Assembly: GCA_947184155.2 (NCBI GenBank)
Contig: CAMXCT020005112.1
Coordinates: forward strand, 273,501-337,500
Direction of reading: 5' to 3'
Source of the DNA: Cladocopium goreaui
Taxonomy: Eukaryota; Sar; Dinophyceae; Suessiales; Symbiodiniaceae
Length of the DNA: 64,000 nt
Shown here: positions 21,220 through 33,840 of the stretch, piece after piece
How positions within the stretch are numbered: the first letter of the stretch is position 1
Layout: every line of letters starts with the position of its first letter
Made by a program: the position numbers and the translations under genes
The notes under the pieces: model-generated
Databases searched by the model: none
The model's input: only the letters and a program-made list of their open reading frames with translations
What the model was told of the DNA's origin: nothing

Positions 21220-22050
21220 AGTATATTGCTGGTTTCTACATATGTGCATGGTTTTAGGGACGTAATTCATGCAGGCTATGTGATACATCCATTCAATCAA
21301 CAAGACCAAAAAGACAAGTATAGAACAAAAAACAAGCACCTGGCTCTGGATGTGCTTTGTGGCATGTCTACTTCAGAACCTTATAGGAGCCACAACTGGG
21401 TTCGTCGTGCTTGGTAGTTGCGATTTGAATTCTCGCTGGGCTCATTCTGGGTGATTTTATTGGTTAATTACTTAGGATGGTAGGTTGGGCATTGATCCGC
21501 AAGATATGCTCTCAGAAACTGGTCACAAAAAGACAATCATATAATATCAATATGACCTGCAGTGGTCAAGGTGCCGAATGTACTTGCACTTGACCGAAAA
21601 ACAATGGGCCTAAAAATGACATTGGGACGCATGTCTATACAATATATGTAAAATAATTATATGTGCATATTTGTATTCATTTTCTATTTTTGCATCGGAT
21701 GAATTATCCCAGTGGTTGATTCAAAGAATGTCACAAAAACATATCTACAGCAACCCCCAAAAAGATGCCGAAAAGTGTGCCACCAGGATGGCAGTTCGAT
21801 GAATTTATCCACATATTTTCATATATTTCCAGCTTTCTCACTTTTCTGCATCTATGACTGGGGGTTGCTATGTCCATTTGTTCTACTTCCGTTGCCAACT
21901 TTAACCAATCAACCATGGCAATGTTTAACCATTTAGTAGTGACTACTAACCATTTAAAATTCAAACAGTTACCAACCACTATTAAACCATTATTAAACCA
22001 TGACTGACCACTATTAACCACCAATATTCCGTTTCAACATCAAAGGCATT
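21220..22050. other. No convincing gene
   Basis: AT-rich unique sequence. AACCATTTAA/AACCACTATT words at 21.9-22.02 kb. Confidence 0.6.
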
Positions 22051-22055
22051 GAAAC

Positions 22056-22100
22056 CCGGCGCGCCTTCTTGATGCCATCGCCCAGCACCTTGCAGTCTTT
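22056..22100 (-). CDS. Candidate microexon (45 nt)
   Basis: Acceptor GGCTAG|A, reads KDCKVLGDGIKKARR, donor GCCGG|GTTTCA, phase 0. It sits alone in AT-rich DNA. The acceptor is AG|A. No family recognised. Confidence 0.38.
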
Positions 22101-22679
22101 CTAGCCGCTTCTAGCCCATGGATATGGACGCCGGGGAGTAAATACATGATGCTGGTAAAAAAAAACTGTATATGCAATAGGAATCAAAAATAATACACAC
22201 ACATATATATATATGTCCTATATTAATAAAACATAGTAATCTAGTTATACCAAACAAAAACACACACACATATATATATATATATGTGTAAATACATACA
22301 TAGAGTCAATTATATTTAGATAATTTATGTGTCATCATGAACATATATGATATGTCACTGTGGTTATGCAAGGCTAATTGTGTATATATATATAGTTTGG
22401 ATATTGCTGCTGCAATAATTGGCGATGCTGCAAATGCAAATGTGGCATCATCTGTTTATCATCTAGTCGGTTGTGTCCCATGATATTCCTGTAGATACCA
22501 CTAAATCACCCTTGTTCCCACTAAAATCCCCAGTTGTAGCATTCTTTCTGGAAATCCCATTTTTTGGGTGGACAAAGAAAAGCAAATCCCATGAACCCCA
22601 TTAAGATCATCATTGTTTCTACTTAAATCACCTTTTTCATGGGAACACCACCATGTTCTCCCGGGCCCCAGCATCACAC

Positions 22680-22744
22680 CGAGACACTCGCGCGAGGCCC
22701 TGTACAAGGGCAGCCAACATGAGCCCCAGAATCACGGAGCGCGC
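22680..22744 (-). CDS. Candidate exon with hydrophobic segment
   Basis: Acceptor CCTTAG|GCG, reads ARSVILGLMLAALVQGLARV and continues open. Donor GTCTCG|GTGTGA, or a stop further on at about 22630. The hydrophobic core suggests a membrane or signal segment. Confidence 0.35.
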
Positions 22745-22759
22745 CTAAGGGGGGTGCAA

Positions 22760-24660
22760 CTGGTGGCTTAACTCATGGGGAATATATGGGAAATTCGAAG
22801 TGTCAACATGTTTACACTAATGGTGGCTTACTCTAGTGGGTTTGACAAATGGTGGAACACCTGTGATATAATGGGATATGTTCATTGGATTATAGCAAAT
22901 CCTATGGATTTGACCATCAACCTTTGGGATTTCGGCTATGAATCTGGGGTGAAACCTGTTTGGGATTTGGCTAGGGAAAAAATAAATGGATATTTATGTA
23001 TTTATGGTATATAGATAATATAGATAGTCATTGCCTTGGATTGGATATGATATAACTCAGAAGACAAACATTGACAACATGAGGATATCGTGTGAATTTC
23101 ATCTACAAAATGGTGGTAACGAACATATACCGGGATATGATGGATCTACAATGACACTTAGTGGTGAACATGTTAACTATCAATGTTGTGGGAGCTTAAC
23201 TAGCAAATGCAGGCACATTTCATGAGATATATTTCCAACGATATGGACACCATTTGGGGTGGATCAAATATTACCACATTTGGGGGGATGAACATCTATT
23301 TACCCTCTTGTAGTTCAACATAGCGATTGAACATGGCCATTTATAACTGAATTACCCAGAAAAATGGTGATTTTCCAAAGCAAACTGCTAGTTTACGAGA
23401 GGGTACTGTTCTTTTGGCGCTCACCAAGGTACCAAGACTTTGACTCGTACCCGTGTCTGCGCCAACAAAAGATATTGAAAGGAAAAACACATTGACACAA
23501 CCTTGTGTAACATGTTTTAAACATATAAAAACACATCCAAAGGCAAGACTTGGATTAGATACATGAAATTAGTAGTGTACCAGAAAGGTGCAACAGGTCC
23601 CCTTTTGGAAGAAAATTAACCCACACATTCCTCTTGCTGCATTATCTCTTTTCACCGACCAGAAGATGGTTGCGGATGGTTTTGGCACAAAATCCCTTGC
23701 AACCATCATCTATGGTGACGTTGGCCAGGTTGTTGTACTTCGCCCGAATCATTTCTATGATATGTCTTTTTGTCAAAATCGCACTTGTTACTGTTACTAA
23801 CCCCATCTAACCCCCATTTCGATTGACCAAATCACCATCTCAGCTGGTTAAATTCCGATTTCGCTGCTTAAGTAGCATTTTGTCCCACATTCTCCATGTG
23901 TTCCCGTGAGTTTGAGCCCACCCGGGTAACCTCCCCAGGTCTCGTTCACATCTCGAGTGGCTAAAGGCAAACGGCCGCTACATCCGAAGGTCCAAGAGCA
24001 CAAGAAATGCCTAGGCCGCGTCTTGGGGATGAACATATTCGGGTAAAGGGGCTTTAATCACGAATGCAGGTTCCACGACATAGAAATATAATAGCAATAT
24101 ATATATAATTATATAATAGGCATTATATATATATTATATATAACAAAACATATAGAAACCAATTATTTTGCTTCTGATACGCTATGAAATCCCAAAAGTG
24201 TCATTATATATATAATGTTGAATAATAAGTAAATAAATAAATAAAAAATAAATAAATAAATAAATAAATAATATATATATATACATATAAGTTAAAAGAG
24301 AATATTGGCAGTATTGCGGCAGAATGGCAAAACCGTCCATTCAACTACGTTTATTGAGTTTTTTTTGTTTTTTTTTAAGGGGTCCTTAACGAATATTTCG
24401 AAGATGTCATGTTCCTTGGGGGATGGTGGATGTCCAAGGTCCATCTTGATTGAGATGAACCCGAGTACTGGTGCGTTTTGCGTAGGGCATGGGTGGGTTG
24501 CTGGGGGTTGCTGGGATGATTATTATTAGTGATGAAATGGATCATTCCCGCAAATTCCCTGCGTAAAACGCACCGGTAAGAGATGGTAAGTCCAAAAAAA
24601 GCATTAGTCATGAACCACAATGCGCCTCGGCCTGTCGCTTCTGCTTCGTCGGCGCTGCGT
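22760..24660. other. Mostly AT-rich, no convincing gene
   Basis: Contains a family-A copy, AAAT microsatellites around 24.2 kb, and a possible 30-nt exon at 23931-23960 (TRDVNETWG), too short to support. Confidence 0.5.
23301..23405. mobile_element. Family A MITE
   Basis: Ends TACCCTCTTGTAG and TTTACGAGAGGGTA. Family-I-like sequence abuts its left side. Confidence 0.75.
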
Positions 24661-24665
24661 CTCAC

Positions 24666-24714
24666 ATGGACAACGTTCTTCGAGTTTGGCATGGTTTTGA
24701 AACGGTTGTGCATC
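24666..24714 (-). CDS. Candidate microexon, weakly PPR-like
   Basis: Acceptor CTTGTAG|G, reads MHNRFKTMPNSKNVVH, donor CCAT|GTGAGA. The 'RFKTMP...NVVH' pattern resembles the second half of a PPR repeat. Neighbouring sequence is open on both strands: minus ALWFMTNA-side, and plus 24666-25013. Confidence 0.35.
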
Positions 24715-25849
24715 CTACAAGCTTCCAAGAGCAGAGCTCAGGTCAAGGCATATGGCCATTGTCAGGCCCGCCAATGCGGGCTCTTGCTCACTCATCTTCT
24801 CTACTCCCATGGGGATGTTGGAAGCCAAGAGCCCTGCCCACTGGGGCACCTCCCTTGATGTCTCGCAGGGAAACAACATCTAGCACTGGCACTGCAATGC
24901 TCTTTGTCGCTCATTGTTGGTTGAGATGCGCTTACAAACCAAATTCTACCTCGGGGGGTGCACTGTATACTACATTGAACATTTCGGTATTAGGTATTAG
25001 TTCAAATTTATGAGAATTTCCTTGAAGGGTATATATACACCCTACTCCTTAACAAAATCAGTTGGCAGTGGATCAAACACATGCAAACCCCAGAATCACA
25101 TGATTTTGACCACGTGCAGGCAGCGAAGGCATGCAACCAGATTTGCAAATATTTAAGTCAACAAACTGTTGTTATGTATTCTTTGCAGAAGGGTGAATGA
25201 ACATGGCGGGCAAATGGGCATTCCAATTTGCATCCTGGGTATGGTTCAGAAAGGAGAATCGGCAAAAAACAACGACAACTTGGCTGGGAAACTCATTTCT
25301 TTTTAAAATCGAAAATCCTAATAATTCAGCAAAAACAACCAAAGGCCTTAGGTATCTCGAGATATCCATTGCTTCATCATGCATGTGACTGCATGTATGA
25401 CACACACACATGGGGCTGTGGAAAGCATGTCGCAGACACAAAACAACCCATGAAACAAATGTGTTTTAATTACATAGTTGTTCAAACTCTTTTCATGGGT
25501 TTGTTGTAGTTTCACGTTTGTTTGAGGTAAATCCTCCCAACATATTTTGAAATTGTGATGGGCATAGTATATTTGGGGTGAAATGTTGATCGGACCAAAA
25601 CAACGAATCAATTTGACAATATGTGGGTGCGAAACAACGCCCATTTTATAGATACCAACCACAAAAAACTTACAAGGTCAGGGTATGCTGAAAGCGATCG
25701 CAACGACATATCCAGATTGCATGGATGGTAGTGCCGGTAGTCGTGCCCCGAAGCTTTTAGGTAAAACAAAATCAACCTTAAAAGAAAACAATGTTGAATT
25801 ATAAACATATAAACACAGAGTTCTGGATGCTCACAAACAGATGTAATTA

Positions 25850-26095
25850 TCAAAAACCCAAGTCATTATCGTTGGCTGTTTTTCGCAAACCTTTTTTGGC
25901 AACTCCCACGTGGGTTTCAATTTGCAGGCGTGTCCCTTCGCCCACTACTTGTTTTGCCCAGACACAAAAAATGTGATTCGCGTTCAACCTGGCAAAGTGG
26001 GGTTCTGCATTCAGGTTTCTGTCAAACGCTACGTGCTGACCAGTTGAATACCTCAGTTCAAACCTATTTCGCGTTTGCCCTCCGAATTGCGGGTC
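25850..26095 (-). CDS. Candidate terminal exon
   Basis: 82 codons with no Met, from acceptor TGCTTTTAG|GAC to a stop at 25850. Segments: DPQFGGQTRNRFELRYSTGQ, HVAFDRNLNAEPHFARLNAN, HIFCVWAKQVVGEGTRLQIE, THVGVAKKGLRKTANDNDLG. Balanced composition and an AG|G acceptor favour coding. An antisense 66-codon frame exists at 25930-26130. No family recognised. Confidence 0.42.
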   Translation of the reverse strand, partial: DPQFGGQTRNRFELRYSTGQHVAFDRNLNAEPHFARLNANHIFCVWAKQVVGEGTRLQIETHVGVAKKGLRKTANDNDLGF

Positions 26096-26431
26096 CTAAA
26101 AGCAAAGTATATGGGCCATCTGCAGTCTAAAACAATGTATCTACTTGAATTCCCCCGTTGGCTGGAACCAAACCAGACTTGACTACCCGCAGACTTGACT
26201 ACCCGCGATCTCAAAATACTTGCCAAATACACAAACGGGATGCTTAATGCCGAGGACTACCCTGGTCGATGTTGATCAGGGTCTGCTACAAACACCGCCC
26301 ACAAAGGGACCTGCATAACCTGTCCCGACAATCTTTTATTGATTAGGCTTTCGACCATCACACTTGGAACTAGCATGGAAAGCGCCTCTTTGCCCCTGAG
26401 CCCCCAACCATTCGAAACACCAAAATCCCAG

Positions 26432-26542
26432 TCAACTACGCCACCGCTTTCCCGCGCAGAACCGAGCCTCGTGCTGGTCCCCGTTCACCAAATTGAAAAC
26501 TGCCCCTGTCAAGACCTCACGATTCACGGGTGCGAACATGCT
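26432..26542 (-). CDS. Candidate exon (possibly terminal)
   Basis: After CTCACAG| it reads SMFAPVNREVLTGAVF, NLVNGDQHEARFCAG, KRWRS then stop. A donor at AATTTG|GTGAAC is also possible. The plus strand is open too (26339-26548, 69 codons), so the strand is inferred from the neighbours. Confidence 0.35.
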   Translation of the reverse strand, partial: SMFAPVNREVLTGAVFNLVNGDQHEARFCAGKRWRS

Positions 26543-26569
26543 CTGTGAGCAGTTTCAAGCACCTGTTTG

Positions 26570-27600
26570 CCTTTCCTGTTGACTCGTATATACATTTCTT
26601 TCGCAGCTATTTTTGCGCGTCTTTCGCGGCCTCCGTTTTGGTTTGCAGCGACTGGTTTCGCTAAGGTGCTGCTTTGCCTTCCGCAGCTACTTTGATTTAC
26701 TTTGGTGGCTATACTTTGCGATTCTGAGCGCGTAGCAGAATTACAATGATTTGCAAATTAAAAGTCCTTTCATGAAGGATTTTGAAGCTGCTCATACTTG
26801 GATCTTCACTTAGCACTTTTTTCTGCTCATAGCAGTTTTCGCTTGAATTTACGCTCTTTTTGACTTTTTATGCTCACTTGAACTAGAAAACGCGCATTTG
26901 TTTCTTGACGGACAGGTATTTGCGCTTTTTTCCCAGGTATTTACGCTTATTTCCCGGTAAAATACGCTCATAATTTTGGCTTCAAAATGCACAATGTGCA
27001 AAGATGCCAAAAGTGGTGCAATTACGCTCATGTGGCGAAAAAGAGCTCAGAAAGCAGAAATCTTTCAAATGAGCATTTATTTGTGCTTTTTCGAGGATAC
27101 AGGTATGGGCAAGCGCGCTGTGTCATTGACGAAGCCGTAGACCGCCTTTTTTAACAAATGTGATGTGGTGGGTCACCTGAACACTGCCTGGCCCACAATG
27201 TGCATGAGCAACATGAATGCACAGTGTACGAACAACGCCAAAATGTTGCGTGAAGGTTGACCCAGTGCAGTGGGCAAAACGCATAGATAATCACCAGAAC
27301 ATTGATTCAGACAGGAATACCACCACGGAGAATGAGGATGTCAACTAATTATATATCGTACATACATGAAACAGAAGAGCATCGCCAAACGGGCAATGAA
27401 TCAAACCATGCTTCTCTGTCCCGTCCTACAAAGTCGGTCAGATATTATATTAGGTCAGTATTAGGTCAGTAGTTATATCCCAAACTCTGGAGCCTGTAAG
27501 CATTGCTCCGCCATGGTTCCCGCTGTAGACGTAACCCCAAATGCAATGCCCAAACAGTTTGGAATTAAAAGCCAAGCAGACTCCGCAGGAAAAAAAATGG
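26570..27600. other. T/C-rich stretch, no gene assigned
   Basis: Recurrent TTTGCGC, ACGCTCAT and TTTTTGC words on the plus strand between 26.57 and 27.10 kb. No supportable exon. Confidence 0.5.
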
Positions 27601-27611
27601 ACCACTGTGGA

Positions 27612-28190
27612 CTATGGGGTCAGTGGGAAGGTACAACAAATAGTCTTCTGTAATCTGTGAACTTTGGATGGATAAACATGGATAAATCTATGGATCCTGA
27701 AAATAAATAAAAACAAATTCTCACTAAAACGGTAATGCATTGCCTTTTCTATCCTTTTTCTCCTTTTAGGGGTTGCCATAAATATATTCATACCCTTCCT
27801 ATGCAGCCCATCGGAACTTTGAATTGGTCTTGGATCCCAGTATCCACGACTGAGGTTTTCAGCAATTGGGTGCATTGAATGTGAACAGGGGATGGGTTGC
27901 TGTTTGGAAGAGATTCTGCTATCTGGAACCCCCGCAATATAGCAAAATCCGGAAACAGGGTTTCCAGAACTAAACATATCAAAAACGATATCCAGATCTT
28001 CAGTATAGTACAATAGACATATACCCAAACAAAAATCGTCACAAAATTCAGGCTGTTGGATGCGCATAGCTCCATTGGATTGCACGAAAATTTGTGGTTG
28101 AACCACCCATAAATTGGGATAGAACCCCCTACAGCTATGGTTATATATATATACCCTCTGGTTATTTAACATAGCCATGGAACAGCCCAC
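27612..28190 (-). CDS. Long open frame of unknown status (192 codons)
   Basis: The longest non-repetitive open frame. Its first 14 codons are family-A element sequence, so the annotated Met is an artefact. The middle (about 27788-28090) includes EFCDDFCLGICLLYYTEDLD and SSKQQPIPCSHSMHPIAENL. Composition is AT-rich like an intron and no domain is recognisable. It may contain an exon, or be chance. Confidence 0.25.
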   Translation of the reverse strand: MGCSMAMLNNQRVYIYNHSCRGFYPNLWVVQPQIFVQSNGAMRIQQPEFCDDFCLGICLLYYTEDLDIVFDMFSSGNPVSGFCYIAGVPDSRISSKQQPIPCSHSMHPIAENLSRGYWDPRPIQSSDGLHRKGMNIFMATPKRRKRIEKAMHYRFSENLFLFIFRIHRFIHVYPSKVHRLQKTICCTFPLTP

Positions 28191-28264
28191 TTATAGATGA
28201 TTTTCCCATTAAAACCTCCATTTATAAGGGATTTTCCATGGCTATGTTAAATAACCAGAGGGTA
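28152..28264. mobile_element. Family A MITE, GTTATTT subtype
   Basis: Both arms carry CTCTGGTTATTTAACATAGCC, a nearly perfect palindrome. Confidence 0.88.
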
Positions 28265-28431
28265 AATAATATCTCAAGTTAAGCCCCAAATGAACTTGGT
28301 ACCTTTCTGTTCATCCCAAAAGTTAGTTTAGGTTTGATGTTCAGCCTTGCCCAGCTAAACTGGTGACCAGTGGTGAGTAGCTGATGTGAATATCTGATGT
28401 ACGCGACAAACCATCCCCAATAGTAGTGGTT

Positions 28432-28541
28432 TACCCTCTGGTAAACTAACATAATAACTATTGAACATCACCACTTTTAATTGGTAAATCAACGATAACT
28501 GGGCAATTTCCCACAGCTATGTTAGTCATTACCAGAGGGTA
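28432..28541. mobile_element. Family A MITE
   Basis: Intact ends. The right subterminal box is AATGACTAACATAGC, reverse orientation. Confidence 0.88.
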
Positions 28542-29245
28542 TCACATTGTGCTACCCCTGAAACGATCATATCTTTGGTGAAACCTGCATTATTTTTCTG
28601 TTGGGGATAAGTAAATTACGCCACTGTTGTTTGTATATGCCTGTATATCTCACTACAGTCCTCTATATCTACATTCTATCCCATAAAATATCCCATGCTT
28701 TGTTGAGCATTTGGGATGTTTCTTTGAAGGTTCACTGAAACAGCCTGTGGCAGCCGTTTGATCATGGATGTCCCTCTTCTGTTGTGGGTTGACAACAAGT
28801 CATGATGTCAATAGCTCCTCTCAAAGTTGAGTGCAACAAAGCGAACTGATTGTATGCGATATATCTATCTGCACATACACATCTACGTGGGGAGAATCAC
28901 CGCAATGTGATAAACACCTACCATTCGATGTTTCTTAGCACCTGGTATAATTATATTGGGGATAGTTGATGATTGTGTTTGAGCCACATATCTATGGGAT
29001 GATTGGTTAAAGGTCGGCAAAACTTGAAAAACAAAAAGTATTTTTGGCGATTGCTGACACTTACTTTAGGATGCAGCTTCTTTGAAGTATTACCAACGGG
29101 GTGTCCACAAAAAAAACAACTTAATCCTTATACGGTTCTTTCTTCCCTTATAGGTTCGGAAATGTGCTTCTCAATTCGGATACGTTTTTTTTTTCTTCTG
29201 TTTTGTATGTCTGAGTATGGAAACTGAACATGTGCCAACATATAT

Positions 29246-29345
29246 CTGCTTGATGGTTTCAACCCTTCTGAAAATATGGAGTCAGTTGGGATTCTTATTC
29301 CCAATATATGGAAAAAATAAGTTAATGTTCCAAACCACCAACCAG
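29246..29345. mobile_element. Family B MITE
   Basis: CTGCTTGATGG left end, intact right end, then TAACCATCAT decamers. Confidence 0.85.
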
Positions 29346-29529
29346 TAACCATCATTAATAACCATCATTAATAGCCATCATGAACCATTTCCTATGGTTT
29401 TCCTATGGTTTTCCTATGGTTCTCCAATGGTTTTCCTATGTATATTGGGCTTGTGATTAAACCCATTGAACCACCACCCAGCTTGCAACTGGCTTTCCTA
29501 ATGTTTTACATACTAGTTTTCTTCGGGCC

Positions 29530-29990
29530 TAAATGTGTGTAAACATGTGTATAGACATATATATATATATATATACGTATTTGTGCATATATGTAGGTGT
29601 ATGTATATATATATTATGCACATATATATATATACACATTGTGTATATATATATATACGTCATATGTATATTATGTTAATATATATATATATACTCATTG
29701 TGTATACATATATATATAATGTATATATATATTATGTATATATATATATTATGTATATATATATTATGTATATATATATTCTGTGTATATATATATATAT
29801 TATGTATATGTATATATATATTATGTATATATATATTATGTATATATATATTCTGTGTATATATATATATTATGTATATGTATATATATTATGTGTATAT
29901 GTATATTATGTATAATATGTAAATATAATGTGCATATATATATGACTTATATGTATAAATACTTGTACATATATAAAATATGGAATAATC
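29530..29990. repeat. TATG/TATA microsatellite
   Basis: Long TATATATATTATGTATATAT runs. The YIYIM-type frames are artefacts. Confidence 0.95.
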
Positions 29991-30228
29991 CCAAATAAAT
30001 TTTATAGGCAATGTTAAACATCGGGTACCTACGAGATGAAGGCCAGTACTAAACATGACAAGTCCATCTGCAGTCCCCTGAGGCTTAAACTATTACACAG
30101 TTGCCAAGCGAGCAGCGTTCAAAATCATCTGCCATTCACAAATAGAGATATTGACAAATAGAAATCCTAACTCCATGGATTATGATAGTCCCGAATATAC
30201 CGGATAGTAAAATGATAGTAAAATGACC

Positions 30229-30335
30229 TACCCTCTGGTAATTTAACATAGCTATTGAAAATGGCCCATGTATAGTTGATTTACCTATTAAAAATGGTGA
30301 TTTTCCATAGTTGCTTGTACGTTTACCAGAGGGTA
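30229..30335. mobile_element. Family A MITE
   Basis: Intact TACCCTCTGGTAA and TTTACCAGAGGGTA ends. Confidence 0.88.
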
Positions 30336-30848
30336 AAACCATCAGGAGGTGAACAAAATGGTTGTATCCCAACAAACTAGGCTAATAGAAAAAACGAATT
30401 GAACACCAATCTTACATCACTTATCAACTCATTACATCTAGTTTTGTGGTAGACATATAATAGCTATTATATGAGGTTTCAACCACCAAAACCATCAATT
30501 TTACTAGAGGTTTCAAGCCATTTTCAGTCTTACTAATTCTTTGTGGTTAAACGTTCGAAACATTTAACTGTGATGCTAAAATCCCACATGTCTGTTGCTT
30601 AAACCCTGCAAATAATGAGTCAATTGAGCGGTGTTGAATCTCCACAGTGAATCTTAGATACCTGCCAAAACATCTTTCATGTTTATCTGGTTAGGACAAA
30701 TTTTACCATTGCTAAAGATTATAAAGGACTAAAGTATCTCACAAAGGTTGACCCAGTATTTATGCATCCATTCAAATCCATTAAACAAGTCCATGGACAT
30801 CCATTAACATCCATGAAAATCCGTGAAAACCCCTATGAATTACCCCAC

Positions 30849-30908
30849 CGGGCTGACCAATGGGAGCTAAGAAGCAGGTTGCCACGCATCGCAGGCTGAC
30901 CTTAGGAG
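30849..30908 (-). CDS. Candidate exon (60 nt)
   Basis: Acceptor TCTCAG|CT, donor CAGCCCG|GTGGGG. Reads PKVSLRCVATCFLAPIGQP. GC-rich island in AT-rich sequence. Acceptor AG|C is atypical. Confidence 0.3.
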
Positions 30909-30993
30909 CTGAGAATGCTACCGCCTGGTATCCGAATGGTACTCCCAAATGGATGGTTTTGGGCTACCCCTCCATATGACACTAATATATAAT

Positions 30994-31102
30994 CTGGTTG
31001 GTGGTATACCTACTCCTCTGAAAAACATGAAAGTCAGTTGGGATCATTATTCCCAATATATACTGTAGAAAAATAAAAATCCTGTTCCAAATCACCAACC
31101 AG
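30994..31102. mobile_element. Family B MITE
   Basis: Intact ends. Body ACCTACTCCTCTGAAAAAC. Confidence 0.88.
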
Positions 31103-31514
31103 TCATAATAGGGTAGACTGACCCATCCCCACATTTTTGTTGGTAAAAAATAGACCTGTTCATTCATCAGGGGTTTAAGGGAAACTAGGCATCAGTTCTA
31201 GAGGTGTTGGCCATAAAACAGGGATATTGACATTGATACAATCCAGAAATCACCAGAAATTCTGGTCGTCTACGACAACAAGTTTTATGGGTGATGTTCG
31301 AAAAAAAAATGATCAGACCATAGGACCATAATATCATATAATATCTAATGTATATAGGAACATATAATTACCATAGTAAGAAACCAGATCAGACCATTAG
31401 GAAACAATGAGGATCATGGGTATGATCATCGAGTGGACAACCACAAACGGCACTTCGCATAGTAACAGGATGCATAAGAAACATGATGTATAGATGTTCA
31501 ATGGATGAATGATA

Positions 31515-31605
31515 CAGTAAAATATGATATGATATGATATGATATAGTATGATATAGTATGATATAATATGATAAGATATAATATGATATAATAAGAAGT
31601 CGATC
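31515..31605. repeat. GATAT microsatellite
   Basis: ATATGATATGATATGATATA. Confidence 0.9.
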
Positions 31606-31676
31606 AACATCATGAATACTGGGAATATGTTGGATATGATGTATAATTTTGATGTAATATTATTCATGTCAATTAT

Positions 31677-31784
31677 TACCCTCTGGTAAACATACAAAAA
31701 ACTATGGAAAATCACCATTTATTATGGGTAAATCCACTATTTCTATGGCCATTTTCAATAGCCATGTTAGTTTACCAGAGGGTA
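31677..31784. mobile_element. Family A MITE
   Basis: Intact ends. The left box is ACATACAAAAA and the right box is GTTAGTTT. Ends 19 bp from the donor of a candidate exon. Confidence 0.88.
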
Positions 31785-31803
31785 TATGAATCTAGATATT
31801 CAC

Positions 31804-31865
31804 CTCGAACATCTGCCTCAATTCGTGCAATTCGGAAAACTGAGATATCCCGTGGCATCCGATTT
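31804..31865 (-). CDS. Candidate exon (62 nt)
   Basis: Acceptor GCCCAG|A, donor TTCGAG|GTGAAT. Reads NRMPRDISVFRIARIEADVR. A family-A element ends only 19 bp beyond the donor. Phase 1 in and out. No family recognised. Confidence 0.4.
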
Positions 31866-32086
31866 CTGGGCTAACCTCACCGCACCACTATGCATAGGCC
31901 AACCTTGGAGATCTTGGAGCGAGTTTCATGGCGACCAGAACTGGGGTACCTTTTTTGGACCGGACATTGCTCATTTTTAGGATCTTACCATCAGAAAACG
32001 GGTCAAATCGGGTCTTGCTCATTTTAAAGCATAGCCACTTTGGAATCACATATCACAATATTATGATGATTGCCCCCCAAACAGCA

Positions 32087-32190
32087 CTGGTTGGTGGTTT
32101 CAACCCCTCTGAAAAATATTAGTCAGTTGGGATTATTATTCCCAAATTGGATGGAAAAAAATCATCCAAATGTTCCAAACCACCAACCAG
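32087..32190. mobile_element. Family B MITE
   Basis: Intact ends, 4-bp duplication AGCA. Confidence 0.92.
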
Positions 32191-32580
32191 AGCAATACGC
32201 TTTACGCAAGTGCACCCTAGTTGGGGTAGGGCTAAGCCATGGTTGGCTTGTCATGGAAGATCATCCCAAGCCATCGCCGAACAGATCGGATTTTTGCCAT
32301 CTTGGGCCCTCCTAAAAGGCCAGGAGCTGATACTTCGATTTGCTGATTCCCTATAGATTCCCCAAGTGGATCCAAATGGTGGATTTTCCATGGGAAGAAT
32401 AAACATGACCTTAAACAAAGCTAGGAAGATCATGATGATATCAACTAACCATTCATATTCCGCGACAAAGATGGGGATACGAACCGGTTTCACCTCACAA
32501 ACTCAGATCTTTGCAAAACAACGGATACATCATCATGTCGGGAATAGAAAACATTCAATGTTCAGACCCTACAAGGAGTT

Positions 32581-32752
32581 TACCCTCTGGTAAACTAACA
32601 GTTCGCTATTGAAAATGGCCCAGTCGAAATAGTGGATTTACCCATTAATAGCATGGTGATTTTCCATAGTTATGTTAGTTTGCCATTTATAGTGGATTTA
32701 CCCATTAAAAATGGTGATTTTCCATAATTTTTTGTATGCTTACCAGAGGGTA
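32581..32752. mobile_element. Family A MITE, compound (172 bp)
   Basis: Normal outer ends, but the right arm is partly repeated: 'TAGTGGATTTACCCATTAA..ATGGTGATTTTCC' appears twice in tandem. Confidence 0.85.
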
Positions 32753-32776
32753 TTGGTAATGAAACCCAACTACCAC

Positions 32777-32848
32777 GTTGATCCTCCCAGCTCCAGTATG
32801 TCGCTGCATTTTTTGTCAGCATCCCAGGCGCAGCGGCGAATTGCATGG
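32777..32848 (-). CDS. Candidate exon
   Basis: 72 nt between GCTGAG| and CAAC|GTGGTA. Reads MQFAAAPGMLTKN, AATYWSWEDQ in a GC-rich patch. A compound family-A element ends 25 bp downstream. The acceptor is AG|C, so the boundary is uncertain. No family recognised. Confidence 0.35.
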
Positions 32849-33271
32849 CTCAGCACAGCGAATTCCACACATCAAGACCCACGGCAGGGCGTTGAACCAA
32901 CATACAAAGACCATTCAATTTACACATCATTACCAATATCAAGTACAGATAATAAAAACAAATCACTTGGAACCCAAGGATTACAACCAACAAAAGCATG
33001 TCTGGAAGATGATTTTCCCAGCCTGGGAAGGGGAACATCCTAATGCCTCCTAATGGCTCCTCATTTAGAAACATGGATACCCCCTGGCTCCTTAGCTTAA
33101 CCACTGGACAGTTGTAATATGTCACCAAACTTTGGTTACTTTACGTATTTTCAGGGTAGGGATACCTTGCAAAGTCAAGCTGCAAGCAAGACTTGCCTTG
33201 GAACCGCGGGACTGTTTATGACTTTTTAGCATTGAAACCCATGGTTCTGGGATTTCAAAAAACAAAAAACA

Positions 33272-33375
33272 TACCCTCTGGTAAATTAACATAGCTATGG
33301 AAAATCACCATTTTTAATGGGAAAATCCACTATTAATGGCCATTTTCAATAGCTACGTTAAATTACCAGAGGGTA
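33272..33375. mobile_element. Family A MITE
   Basis: Intact ends flanked by TA on each side. Confidence 0.9.
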
Positions 33376-33738
33376 TATCCCAGCTTCATTAGAGGTTCCT
33401 TGGAATGGGAAAATGTCAAGCCCTCAATAATAGGGGAGATGACCAACCTCTCGGGTGTGTTTATCCAGAAACAATGTGCCCTGCCTCAAGTGGTGATTCA
33501 AGCTATAGTTAGGTGGGTGAACATAAACCAGCTTAGTTCACTTTTCAAGGTTTCACACCATTCAACAGATATTCGGATATTCGTCAATTGGATTGATCGT
33601 CCACTTTCAACGGATGGAGTCTTGCAAAAATAAAACTATCTACACCAAACAATAGACTTCACTACCTCTCGATACTTTGGTCTCCGAAGCAAATGGCTTC
33701 GAACGTGATAATATCCCACTGCTAAGTGGTTCTCACAG

Positions 33739-33831
33739 TTAGGGTCATTTATTAGTTATAACTGGTTATAAGCGAGATCATACATTCCATAAATGGGGTT
33801 TTGTTAGTACTTATAACTGGTATTCCGGGAC
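33739..33831. repeat. Family H dispersed repeat
   Basis: TTTATTAGTTATAACTGGTT, then TACATTCCATAAATGGGG, then GTTAGTACTTATAACTGGTA, matching 44013-44111. Confidence 0.65.
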
Positions 33832-33840
33832 ATGGGCCAC

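Noticed and set aside
29535-29998. YIYIMYIYI-type frames
   Set aside because: Pure TATATG microsatellite.
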